Shown: positions 18,956 to 26,785 of the stretch, in pieces | How the letters are laid out: every line of letters begins with the position of its first letter | Position numbering within the stretch: position 1 is the first letter of the stretch | Source: a bacterium | Lineage (GTDB): Bacteria > Planctomycetota > Planctomycetia > Isosphaerales > Isosphaeraceae | DNA length: 64,000 nucleotides | Direction: 5' to 3' | Assembly (NCBI GenBank): GCA_016125085.1 | Contig: WGMM01000018.1 | Span: forward strand, 1-64,000 | The notes under the pieces: generated by a model | The model's input: only the letters and a program-made list of their open reading frames with translations | What the model was told of the DNA's origin: nothing | The model's database searches: none | Program-made: the position numbers and the translations under genes

Positions 18956-19387
18956 TCAGTTGGAATCGTCTTCGGCTTCAGGCTCGAACTGATCTTCGAG
19001 TTCTTCCCACGAGAGGAGCCGAAGCATGTCGTCGTCGCCGATCTGTTCAATCAGAAAATTGATGGCGGCCGAAGGTTCGCGCAGCCGTTTGGGCTCGAAC
19101 GACAACAGCCCTCGGCGTTCGGCGCAGGGCAGGCAGATTTTTTCTTCGTCGCGGGTCAGGTAGATCTCACCGTCCATGATGCGGTGATAGTGGGTGTCGC
19201 CTGGCTGGGTGAGGTAGCAGAAGAGGCGATCGCTGCCACGCTTGATCGTAATCTGCCAACCCAGCTCGCGCAGAAACAACCGCGGCGTCCGAAGCGACTC
19301 AGCTTGCTTCGGCGGATTTTTCGGCGAACGGAGAATCGGCCGTGCGAAGGCTTCGATGTCTTCCGGTGAGCGATTCGGATCTTCCAT
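18956..19387 (-). CDS. Small acidic protein of unknown function
   Basis: A 143-residue protein. I start at ATG 19387 (MEDPNRSPEDIEAFARPILR) since GGGGAAGA precedes it by 8 nt; a longer frame to 19432 is possible. The centre (FLRELGWQITIKRGSDRLFC) and ICLPCAERRG with a CxxC pair are the only notable parts, and the C-terminus is very acidic (WEELEDQFEPEAEDDSN). No family is recognised. It converges with the DUF1501 gene. Confidence 0.6.
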   Translation of the reverse strand: MEDPNRSPEDIEAFARPILRSPKNPPKQAESLRTPRLFLRELGWQITIKRGSDRLFCYLTQPGDTHYHRIMDGEIYLTRDEEKICLPCAERRGLLSFEPKRLREPSAAINFLIEQIGDDDMLRLLSWEELEDQFEPEAEDDSN

Positions 19388-19499
19388 CGCAGCGTCTTCC
19401 CCACTCAGGCATGTGCCGGGAATCTTCGGCAAGATCCGCGATCGATTCGATCGGCACTCTACCTACTATCTTAAGGCAAATCCGGGCGTCGAAAAGTGA

Positions 19500-20459
19500 T
19501 CAGCCCGAATAGGTGTCTTCGCCCTTGAGAATCCGGCGGATCCAGGCCCCGTCGACGAACGCCAGATTGGCCGCGATCATCGCCAGGCTGAACTCCCAGA
19601 GGCCGAGCGTCGTCGCGATGGCAAGGTGCATGGCGATCGTGAGGATCAACACCAGCGGGCGCAGAAGTTTCGGCCAGATCGCCACCGGGTAGAGAATTTC
19701 GGTCCAGAGCGGAAAAAATGTGGAAAGTGCCGTGAGCATATGACTTTCGCCGAGCGATTCCAGAATGGAAACCCCGCGGAATTCGGTATTCGCTACGAGA
19801 AAATAGGCCGCAGAACCCGTCCACCACGGCTCGCCCAGCAGTTTCGAAAGCCCTGCCGCGCCGTAGATCAGGCACATCTGCAGTTGCAGAAGCCTCAGGG
19901 CCACCGTGCCGCGCAGAGGGGCCGTCGGCGATGGCTCCGTGCCTTTGCGGCCGGCCAGCAGGCGGTCGATCGAAAGGGACTCCCCACCGGTGCCTGTGAT
20001 GGCCAGGTAGAGCACGAATGTGCCCATCACGGCGTCGAAGCCGAAGAGCATAACCGGCAGGCGACGCACGGTCGAATGGATCAGAACCCAGACGAGCGGA
20101 CCGGTCAGCCGGCACCAGCCGCCCAGGGTCCACAGCGTAATGATCGCAAGGCCAAGGAGATAGACCGGAAGAACCGCCGCCTGGGGAACGTAGTCCCAGA
20201 GGCTCCAGCTCCAGGCGAGGTTGGAGCGTCGCAGGGCAATAGCCTGGTCGAGCGGCAGCCAGCCCTCGGGGCCCAGCCACGCCTGAAGATCCAGGCCCAT
20301 GTTCACCCAGCTCCAAAGGCAGAGTGTGCCCAGGATGGCACGAATCGGCCCGAGCATGGCGGTATCGATCGGATCTGTCACGAACCTGCGCCAGGCGGAT
20401 GCGTAATGGGCAGTTGCGGCACGGGGATAGTCGAGGATTTCCCGAACGATCAGTCGCAT
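19500..20459 (-). CDS. HTTM domain membrane protein
   Basis: A 319-residue polytopic membrane protein of the HTTM (horizontally transferred transmembrane) family, related to vitamin K-dependent gamma-glutamyl carboxylase. Typical segments are MLGPIRAILGTLCLWSWVNM, WLGPEGWLPLDQA, LSWSLWDYVPQ-like text and QLQMCLIYGAAGLSKLLGEP-WWTGSA. The activity in bacteria is unproven. Its ATG (20459) overlaps the end of the upstream gene by 10 bases, which indicates translational coupling with the 204-residue partner. Confidence 0.82.
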   Translation of the reverse strand: MRLIVREILDYPRAATAHYASAWRRFVTDPIDTAMLGPIRAILGTLCLWSWVNMGLDLQAWLGPEGWLPLDQAIALRRSNLAWSWSLWDYVPQAAVLPVYLLGLAIITLWTLGGWCRLTGPLVWVLIHSTVRRLPVMLFGFDAVMGTFVLYLAITGTGGESLSIDRLLAGRKGTEPSPTAPLRGTVALRLLQLQMCLIYGAAGLSKLLGEPWWTGSAAYFLVANTEFRGVSILESLGESHMLTALSTFFPLWTEILYPVAIWPKLLRPLVLILTIAMHLAIATTLGLWEFSLAMIAANLAFVDGAWIRRILKGEDTYSG

Positions 20460-21064
20460 GGAAAACTCCCCAGAGATTCGGTCGGAGTGCGGAAGCGTTC
20501 ATCGTCCAGGCTCTTGAGCGTCAGAACGTCGCGCTCACGATAGGCCCGTTCGACCTGCATCGGGTCAGGATGCCTGTGGAGAAACAGCTCGACCGACTCG
20601 CAACCCGGCACTTGCCGGCCCAGATGACGCGCATAGGACTTCGCGATGACCGGTTCATGCGTGTGACCCTGATGGCCCGCCGATTGACGCTCGAATTCGG
20701 ACCAGAGCGAATTGGCCAGCGCCAGCTGACGCTGCAGCCGAAGTCTCGGCCGGGTGCCACGTTCCGGGATGCGTATCGTCTCGTAACGGATCCTGCCGTC
20801 CGTGTCGCGGATCTTGAGTTTTGCGGTGACGATCGCCGTCGGCGCCGGCCGTGGTGCGTAAAACCTGTAGCCCTGGCCCAGGTCAAGAAGCTGGAAATAA
20901 CCCAGGAACTTGCCTGCGAGCGCCTGCTGCAACTCGCTCGACGGCGAAGCCGCCGCGGCACCGATCAGAAGGATCGCGAAGTGGATCGCGACCAGTCCCG
21001 CGACAACGTTCTTCGCGATCGAGGACGATTCGCCAGCAACCGCCTTTGATGCATCGTGCTTCAT
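20450..21064 (-). CDS. HTTM-associated membrane-anchored protein
   Basis: A 204-residue protein with one N-terminal membrane helix (NVVAGLVAIHFAILLIGAAA) and a soluble remainder with the pattern LGYFQLLDLGQGYRFYAPRP and then a long charged helical part (PVIAKSYARHLGRQ, ELFLHRHPDPMQVERAYRER). Similar 'one helix plus YRFYAP' proteins are found beside HTTM genes in planctomycetes, to my knowledge without known function. It is the first gene of the two-gene operon, and its stop overlaps the HTTM start. Confidence 0.75.
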   Translation of the reverse strand: MKHDASKAVAGESSSIAKNVVAGLVAIHFAILLIGAAAASPSSELQQALAGKFLGYFQLLDLGQGYRFYAPRPAPTAIVTAKLKIRDTDGRIRYETIRIPERGTRPRLRLQRQLALANSLWSEFERQSAGHQGHTHEPVIAKSYARHLGRQVPGCESVELFLHRHPDPMQVERAYRERDVLTLKSLDDERFRTPTESLGSFPCD

Positions 21065-21389
21065 CGCATCTCTCGATTCCCGTCATGTTGGCCGCATTTA
21101 AGCTGACGGCCAGGCTGAGTCGTACCGTTACGTCCTCATCGGCAGGAAGGCGGCCGGTCGCACTGGAATAATCCGACTTTTCGATCCTCCATCGCTCCGG
21201 AAATCGGATTCGGTAAATTTGAAAAACTGGATGTGTCAGGTAGACTGGTCTTGCTGAGTCATTCTTCGTGGTTGGGCAAGATGAGCCGATCGTCCGGTTT
21301 GCGTGGATTGCAATATCTGATGTGAGCGTCATCAGGGCATCGACGACGAAGTTTCAAGATCTGGGTGCACCATTCGGAGGATCGTATAA
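21065..21389. other. Divergent intergenic region
   Basis: Between the HTTM operon (minus) and the repeat lipoprotein (plus). Apart from the plus-strand promoter candidate at 21219-21246 I see no gene or RNA. Two alternative minus-strand frames here are shadows without start signals. Confidence 0.4.
21219..21246 (+). promoter_or_regulatory. Sigma70-type promoter candidate for the SCYS lipoprotein
   Basis: TTGAAA (21219-21224), 16-base spacer, TAGACT (21241-21246). Five of six bases match the -35 and four of six the -10 consensus. It would give a leader of about 135 bases before the ATG at 21390. Confidence 0.4.
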
Positions 21390-22040
21390 ATGCAAGTCAC
21401 TCTGGCCGTTCTGCTGACGCTTAGCGGACTGGGCTGCCATCACAAGGCCCCCGCCGTCAGTTATGTCGATTCCTGCTATTCTTCCTGCTACGCCGCCCCT
21501 GTGGTCGAGAGCTGCTACAGCTCCTGCTACTCGGCGCCGGTTGTCGAGAGCTGCTACAGCTCCTGCTATTCCTCCTGCTATAGCAGCTGCTACAGCTCCT
21601 GCTACAGCAGTTGCTACTCTTCCTGCTACAGCAGCTGCTACTCTTCCTGCTACAGCAGCTGTTACAGCTCCTGCTATTCCTCCTGCTACAGCTCCTGCTA
21701 TTCTTCCTGCTACTCCAGCGGACACTGGGGTCATGGCGGCGGCGGTGGCTGCGGAATCTGGGGCAAATCCAAGGGAGGCCTTTTCTCGGGCCTTTTCCGC
21801 AAGCATCGCCGTGTTTCTTCCTGTGACTCGTGCGCCCCGGTTTCTCCGATCGTCGTCGGCGAGCCGATCTCTTACGGCGCTCCGGTCATTTCCGAAACCA
21901 TCCTGCCCAGCTCGCAAGTGATCATGCCGAGCTCGCAGGTCGTGTCCCCTTCGGCCCAATACGCTCCGGTTCCGGCCGCTCAAACGCCGGCTGCCGCCGA
22001 GCCCCCTGCTCCGGCAGCCGAACCTGCCGCCAAGAAGTGA
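21390..22040 (+). CDS. Lipoprotein with Ser-Cys-Tyr-Ser tetrapeptide repeats
   Basis: A 216-residue predicted lipoprotein: a short signal with lipobox LSGLGC places the lipid Cys at residue 16. Two lone SCYSSCY units separated by AAPVVE/SAPVVE are followed by fourteen continuous SCYS units (21549-21719), a Gly-His linker (GHWGHGGGGGCGIWG), a basic stretch (FSGLFRKHRRV) and a Pro/Ala-rich tail. Cys and Tyr at every fourth residue could form disulfide or di-tyrosine cross-links; planctomycete walls are known to contain cysteine-rich protein. The repeat codons vary (AGC/TCC/TCT, TAC/TAT). I know no named family. The gene stands alone, with its own promoter candidate and a strong terminator. Confidence 0.8.
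   Translation: MQVTLAVLLTLSGLGCHHKAPAVSYVDSCYSSCYAAPVVESCYSSCYSAPVVESCYSSCYSSCYSSCYSSCYSSCYSSCYSSCYSSCYSSCYSSCYSSCYSSCYSSCYSSGHWGHGGGGGCGIWGKSKGGLFSGLFRKHRRVSSCDSCAPVSPIVVGEPISYGAPVISETILPSSQVIMPSSQVVSPSAQYAPVPAAQTPAAAEPPAPAAEPAAKK
21549..21719 (+). repeat. 12-nt tandem repeat coding for SCYS
   Basis: About fourteen copies of a 12-base unit (consensus AGCTGCTACAGC/TCCTGCTATTCC) inside the lipoprotein gene. Units differ at synonymous positions while the peptide is constant. Confidence 0.9.
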
Positions 22041-22080
22041 TTTCGGCTGATGCCGATTCTCTTCTGACCGGGCACAATAT

Positions 22081-22120
22081 CATGAAAGCCGCGACACTCG
22101 TGTCGCGGCTTTCGTGTTTA
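22081..22120 (+). terminator. Rho-independent terminator of the SCYS lipoprotein gene
   Basis: A perfect 14-bp stem (22084-22097 with 22100-22113; GAAAGCCGCGACAC type), extendable by three pairs at the base, is followed by GTGTTTATT. It lies about 40 bases past the stop at 22040. Confidence 0.8.
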
Positions 22121-22176
22121 TTCGATCAAAAGTAGAGGATCAGGATCACGTGGGATGCTCGTGCCGGATTCTTATC

Positions 22177-23997
22177 TCATTTCTCCGAAGAAGATGCGAT
22201 CGATCGATAGAACGCGCCGGTCGCTTCGAGCCGGTCAGGATTCTGATTGAGACCACCGGTGTGAAAGATCGTCACGCCGCTCGATGGCCTTCGAGTACCA
22301 AGATCCAGAATTTCAGGCACCTCGCTGGCAGTGACCGATTCGCCCCAGTCAGCCAGTTGAACGATCGGCCAGATGCGTTTGCGTTCGCCCGATTCTCCCT
22401 TGATTCCCAGATGCTTCCCAAGCCACGCGGTCTGCCGTGAGATCCAGCCGATATCGGTGGCATGGCCGAATCGGGCGTGATAGGGCATGATGCTGAAAAC
22501 GTCGATATAGGCCGATTGGGCCTTCAGGTCGATATTCAGAACGTTACGGACTGCACCGTCGAAGTCTTCCAGGGACCACGGGCAATGGAAAGTGCCGAGC
22601 AGGGCCGACGGGCGAACTTCGTCGCGAATGGTGTCGAATTCCCGTACCCAGTCGGTGAAAACTTCGCAGCGCCATCGAACCCAGGCTTCCCGGTGATCCT
22701 TCAGAATCCGGGAATTGATCTCGGCAGCCTGGCCTTCGCCGGTATCGATGCCGGTTGAGGTACGAAAGAGCTTCAGGCAGCGAGAGCAGAAGCAGGTCTC
22801 GGGCATGTTGGGCACAGCCTGTTCCCAACTGGCATGGGCGTGGTGATAGTCGAGCCAGATGCCGTCGACGGGCGCGGTTTCGAGAGTTTTCCGGAAGGCC
22901 GTCATGCGTGCCTGGCGGTAGCCCTGATGCGTGGGGCAAACCCCCTGCCAGCCATCGGGCGGAGGGCTGACTTTGCCGTCGATTCCGACCGGAGCGGCAT
23001 CGGGATGATCCTTGAGAAACGACGACTCATGCATCGTGTTGAATTCGGCGAACAGTTTGACGCCTTGATCGTGCAGCGATTTCGTCAATTCTGTAGTGAC
23101 ACCGCTCGATCCGACCCAGATGGCATTGACGCCGAAGTCCTCCAGTTTTTTGCCTTTCGGCAGCGTGGGCATGCCGCCATAAATGCCGCGAATTTCGATC
23201 CAGGGGCGTGTCATGGAAGTCTTGACCGAAGCGAGAGGAACCAGCCAGATGTTGCGGAATTCGACCGGGTCGCCGTGATCCTGCAGGTGCAGCGGGCCTG
23301 GGGTCGAGGGATCGCCGCCCAGGCCTGAAACGGTGTTGTCCAGCGCAATTTCGACATCGTCGTGAATCAGTTGCCCGTTTTGCCGCACGGTGATCCTTGC
23401 CGCCTTGACCTTCTTGCCGTTTTCGAACACAGGCGGCCAGAAGTCGATGTCGTAAGCCTGCCAGATCGTCGGTGCCTTACAGGCGTTCACGAGCGGCTTC
23501 GCGACTTTATAGATGCCGCCGCAGTCGTTGTCCTGGCTGTCCAGTCCATAACTGTCGAGCACCTGAACTTCATACCTGCCCTGCAGATAGACGCCGCTGT
23601 TGCCTCGTGCCTGCCCCTTGAATTTGGGCATGTAGGGCACGCGGAATTCGACGTGCAGGCGCACAGGCTCGGCGATTTTGGCCTTCGAAACGATGCCGCC
23701 CCTCGTCACGCGCATCGCGCCTTCGGGGGTCAATTTCCAGGCGATCGGCTTTTTGCCGTCGACGGTTTCGAATCCGTCCGTCGATTTGCCGTCGAACAGG
23801 ATCGTGGCTCCCTTTGGCGGCGGAGTCGTCGGGTAATGCTCGACATCCGCCGGTTTCAGGATCTTGAGCCCCTCGAGATTGTCGTAAGTCGCCTCTTTGG
23901 TCTGGGATCGGGCACAAGAGGCCGAAATCGCGAACAGGCCGCAAAAGAGGATCAACCGGTGAAATCGTCGGAATCGTTGGAATGGGTGCGTTCTCAT
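22177..23997 (-). CDS. DUF1080 (3-keto-disaccharide hydrolase-like) protein with C-terminal TIM-barrel glycosidase-like domain
   Basis: A 606-residue exported protein from ATG 23997 (MRTHPFQRFRRFHRLILFCG). Residues about 40-250 are a DUF1080 concanavalin-like fold (GATILFDGKSTDGFETVDGK, GNSGVYLQGRYEVQVLDSYG, PGPLHLQDHGDPVEFRNIWL). From about residue 250 a second domain looks like a family-10-type (GHL10) TIM barrel: FGVNAIWVGSSGVTTELT, KLFAEFNTMHESSFLKDHPD, PVDGIWLDYHHAHASWEQA, then CFCSRCLKLF and WRCEVFTDWVREFDTIRDEV. The Asp in GIWLDYHH is the likely active-site acid of such barrels. The two-domain joining suggests polysaccharide breakdown. It is divergent from the Ig-like membrane gene. 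Confidence 0.82.
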   Translation of the reverse strand: MRTHPFQRFRRFHRLILFCGLFAISASCARSQTKEATYDNLEGLKILKPADVEHYPTTPPPKGATILFDGKSTDGFETVDGKKPIAWKLTPEGAMRVTRGGIVSKAKIAEPVRLHVEFRVPYMPKFKGQARGNSGVYLQGRYEVQVLDSYGLDSQDNDCGGIYKVAKPLVNACKAPTIWQAYDIDFWPPVFENGKKVKAARITVRQNGQLIHDDVEIALDNTVSGLGGDPSTPGPLHLQDHGDPVEFRNIWLVPLASVKTSMTRPWIEIRGIYGGMPTLPKGKKLEDFGVNAIWVGSSGVTTELTKSLHDQGVKLFAEFNTMHESSFLKDHPDAAPVGIDGKVSPPPDGWQGVCPTHQGYRQARMTAFRKTLETAPVDGIWLDYHHAHASWEQAVPNMPETCFCSRCLKLFRTSTGIDTGEGQAAEINSRILKDHREAWVRWRCEVFTDWVREFDTIRDEVRPSALLGTFHCPWSLEDFDGAVRNVLNIDLKAQSAYIDVFSIMPYHARFGHATDIGWISRQTAWLGKHLGIKGESGERKRIWPIVQLADWGESVTASEVPEILDLGTRRPSSGVTIFHTGGLNQNPDRLEATGAFYRSIASSSEK

Positions 23998-24182
23998 GGA
24001 CGATAACCTGAATGTGGCATGACGTGGGAGGTTCGATCCGAACCGAATTCGATCGCTGCAGGCGCAACGATTTGCGCCTGTTCGAACGGAATCGGAACCG
24101 GATCGGGGCATGTCGATTCATCGTCGGCCTTTCGGGAACACGTGTCAACACCCGGCAGCGGCGGATCGGGAGATGTTCAGAG

Positions 24183-24926
24183 ATGCGACGTAACCGGCGA
24201 GGCGGCGGTTTCCATCAGGAGTTCGGCGGTTCCGGTGAAGATTCGTTCGTGGCTGTCGTAGTCACGAAACTGACGGGCGCCCTGCTATTTATTCTTCTGC
24301 TGACGATGGTCATCATGGCCCTGATTCCCAAAGCGGATCAGGCGGCGGCAATCGCGAAGGAAGATCGCCCGGACACGCCGTCACTGACCCTTGAAATTCC
24401 CGATATATTGCCGGAGGCGATCCTCGGAAGGCGTTACGAATACGCATTTTCGGTTCGAGCAGGATCGGATCGGCCCCTCATCTGGTCGATCCGTGATCCC
24501 CTTCCCGACGGGCTCTCGTTCGATACCCAGAAAGGACGGCTTATCGGCTCGGTCCGAGATGGTTCGACCGAGTCGGTCGCACTGACGATCCAGGTGACCG
24601 ATGGCCGGACTGTAACCGGAGCCGTCACGACCCTCCCGATCTGGAATCCCGAAAAAGCCCTGGCCAGCGTCAATTCGCCTGAAATTTCCGAGCGCCATGA
24701 TCCGGCAATCGAGTCATGGCTTTCGCAGGGGTTCGGCCTGGCCCTGATCTGGTTCGGCCACATCGCAGGTATGGGGGTCGTCGGTCGGATGCAGGAGCAC
24801 GGTCCTTCAGACGCAGGCGATGAAGTCGGAGCGACTCGATACGGAATTTATCGGGCTATGATCCGGCTATTGAGCCTGGGGCTATCCGCGTTCCTGATAT
24901 ACTGGATGATCATGCAGAACGGCTAA
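24183..24926 (+). CDS. Membrane protein with a putative Ig (He_PIG-like) domain
   Basis: A 247-residue protein. I start at ATG 24183 (MRRNRRGGGFHQEFGGSGED); the frame is open to 24012 but that part is not protein-like. It has an N-terminal helix (LTGALLFILLLTMVIMALIP), a roughly 90-residue Ig-like domain (ILPEAILGRRYEYAFSVRAG, LPDGLSFDTQKGRLIGSVRD, ALTIQVTDGRTVTGAV) and two C-terminal helices (FGLALIWFGHIAGMGVVGRM, LLSLGLSAFLIYWMIMQ). The Ig-like part probably faces the periplasm. No partner or function is evident. Confidence 0.72.
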   Translation: MRRNRRGGGFHQEFGGSGEDSFVAVVVTKLTGALLFILLLTMVIMALIPKADQAAAIAKEDRPDTPSLTLEIPDILPEAILGRRYEYAFSVRAGSDRPLIWSIRDPLPDGLSFDTQKGRLIGSVRDGSTESVALTIQVTDGRTVTGAVTTLPIWNPEKALASVNSPEISERHDPAIESWLSQGFGLALIWFGHIAGMGVVGRMQEHGPSDAGDEVGATRYGIYRAMIRLLSLGLSAFLIYWMIMQNG

Positions 24927-25261
24927 GATCCGGGGCGATTCTTCGGATACGATTCGATACATTTCGTGTCGAGTTCGGCGAACCATTCGGTGCATCGTGG
25001 ATTCGATGCGAATTCGATCCTTTTTGGGGAATTCATAAGTCTCTCCTATTTATAGCTTTGTCGTGTGCATGCAGATTCTCTGCGAACCATGCGGAGATGC
25101 CGGAACAAAATGATTTTCGAAAGGGATTTTTCGGGCCAATCCGGATAGACTTGACGCCGACTTAAAGAGAAGACTTGGAAGGCGTTGGGCGTGATTGTAG
25201 CCACAGCTTTCCGTGAATGAGGTCTACCGATCGAAACGATCATTGCCTTGAGGAGCTTGCC
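24927..25261. other. AT-rich intergenic region
   Basis: Upstream of the Gly-rich exported protein. It includes AT-rich stretches near 25020-25060 and a TTGACG near 25150, without a good -10 at standard spacing. No gene or RNA fold is convincing. Confidence 0.35.
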
Positions 25262-26470
25262 ATGAGATCTTCCGCCCTGGTTTGCCTGCTGATCGCTGGC
25301 ACATTTTATTCCCATTCGGTGTCGGCCCAGCAGCGTGGCGGCCGGGATACGAATTCGAACGCTCAGGGTGGCGGTCCTGGCGGTGGCGGCGGTCGCGGGC
25401 CAGGCGGTCCTGGTGGTGGCGGACGCGGCCCCGGCGGCCCTGGTGGTTTCGGCGGCATGGGTGGCCCTGGTGGTTTCGGGGCGATGCGGGGGTTCATGGG
25501 TGGTGGCGGCATGATGGGCCGCATCGCTTCCTCGCCGGCATTCCTGCTGAACAGCGAAGCGGTTCAGAAGGATCTTAAGCTGACTGACAAGCAGAAAGAG
25601 CAGCTGAAGGACGAGCAGAACGAACAGAACGAAAAGCGTCGCAAGATGTTCGAGGACATGCGAGACCAGGCCCAGCAGAAGGGTGGCGGCGGTCGTGGCC
25701 AGGGCGGTCGTGGCGGTCAGGGTGGCCCCGGCGGCGGCTTCGACTTCAACGCCATGCGGGAGATGGGCGAAAAGATGGCGAAAGAGGCCGAAGCGGGCAT
25801 CAACAAGATCCTCACGGCCGATCAGCGTAAACGCCTGGCTGAGATCGCCATTCAGGTCGATGGCCCGATCGGAATCTACGAGCGGGAAGACCTTTCCAAG
25901 AAGCTGAACATTACGGCCCAGCAAAAGCAGGCCTACGCCAAGATCAAGGCTCAAATTGACGCGAACCAGCAGGAAATGCGCAGCCAGATGGCCCAGGCCT
26001 TCGGATTCGGTGGCGGACGTGGTCCTGGCGGCCCCGGCGGTGGTGGTCCTGGTGGTGGTGGCGGTCGTGGGGCTCGTGGTGGCCAGGCTGGCGGAGCGGA
26101 CGCGAACCAGGGTCAACAGGCTCAGGGTGGTCGTGGCGGACGCGGTGGGCAAGGTGGTCAACAGGGTGGCGATGATCAGGCCGCGGGGGCTCAACAAGGT
26201 GGACGCCCCGACCCGCGTAATATGTCTCCGGAAGAACGAACCAAGTTCCAGGACGAAATGCGCAAGAACTTCGAGAAGATGCGCGACGAGCAGAACAAGC
26301 TTCGTGATAAGGCCGACGCAGCACTTCTCAAACTGCTGACGAAGCGTCAATCCGAAGCGTACAAGAAGATGATCGGCAAGGAATTCGATGTCGACAGCAT
26401 CATGACCTCCATGCAGATGCAGCCTGGCCAGCAAGGCGGCGGACGTCGCGGCGGCGGCCCCGTGGACTGA
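25262..26470 (+). CDS. Exported Gly-rich protein with LTxxQ-like helical segments
   Basis: A 402-residue protein from ATG 25262, preceded by a good AGGAG at 6-8 nt, with a signal peptide (MRSSALVCLLIAGTFYSHSV-SAQ). It alternates Gly-rich linkers (residues about 35-85, 140-160 and 250-315; GGPGGGGGRGPGG type) with helical blocks starting in LTDKQKEQLKDEQNEQNEKR, LTADQRKRLAEIAIQVDGPI and LNITAQQKQAYAKIKAQID. These LTxxQ blocks recall the periplasmic CpxP/Spy family, but no homology is proven. The block 'LTADQRKRLAEIAIQVDGP...LNITAQQKQAY' parallels 'LSPEQNARLNQIDLQWEGP...VHLTEAQKSKI' in the exported protein at 41.5 kb, so the two seem related. Function unknown. Confidence 0.75.
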   Translation: MRSSALVCLLIAGTFYSHSVSAQQRGGRDTNSNAQGGGPGGGGGRGPGGPGGGGRGPGGPGGFGGMGGPGGFGAMRGFMGGGGMMGRIASSPAFLLNSEAVQKDLKLTDKQKEQLKDEQNEQNEKRRKMFEDMRDQAQQKGGGGRGQGGRGGQGGPGGGFDFNAMREMGEKMAKEAEAGINKILTADQRKRLAEIAIQVDGPIGIYEREDLSKKLNITAQQKQAYAKIKAQIDANQQEMRSQMAQAFGFGGGRGPGGPGGGGPGGGGGRGARGGQAGGADANQGQQAQGGRGGRGGQGGQQGGDDQAAGAQQGGRPDPRNMSPEERTKFQDEMRKNFEKMRDEQNKLRDKADAALLKLLTKRQSEAYKKMIGKEFDVDSIMTSMQMQPGQQGGGRRGGGPVD

Positions 26471-26511
26471 GCCAGGGCGACCAGTTTCAGACCATGCTTC
26501 GGATAAGATCA

Positions 26512-26543
26512 GGCAAGCCCCACCAATGGGGCTTGCCTTTTTT
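26512..26543 (+). terminator. Rho-independent terminator of the Gly-rich protein gene
   Basis: A perfect 11-bp stem (26512-26522 with 26527-26537; GGCAAGCCCCA type), a 4-nt loop CCAA and six T (26538-26543), 41 bases after the stop codon. Confidence 0.92.
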
Positions 26544-26785
26544 CATGGGCGGTGGAACGGGCGACTGACACCTTTCGGCCGATGTCTTCAATTCGGTCAT
26601 CGATCCGACATGTTCAGGATCGGCTTCGCAGGCATTGTCGTAGCCCCCCGAGCTGGAAGTCGGGGAGCCAGAAGCTGCGAGAACAGCGTAAACTTGCGTC
26701 GTTCGGAAGTGGGGTGTTCGAAAGCGCATCTACGTGACGTTCCGCGCGTCGAATCGTCCTGATGCGCTCAGGGATTACGTGACGT
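26544..26785. other. Intergenic region between convergent genes
   Basis: Past the terminator at 26543, before the end of the M48 gene on the minus strand. A 6-bp GC hairpin (CCCCGA/TCGGGG near 26646-26665) lacks a T tract on either strand. No gene is supported. Confidence 0.35.

Noticed and set aside
21549..21719. SCYS tandem repeat as a CRISPR-like array
   Set aside because: Unit is 12 bases without spacers and in frame inside a lipoprotein gene.
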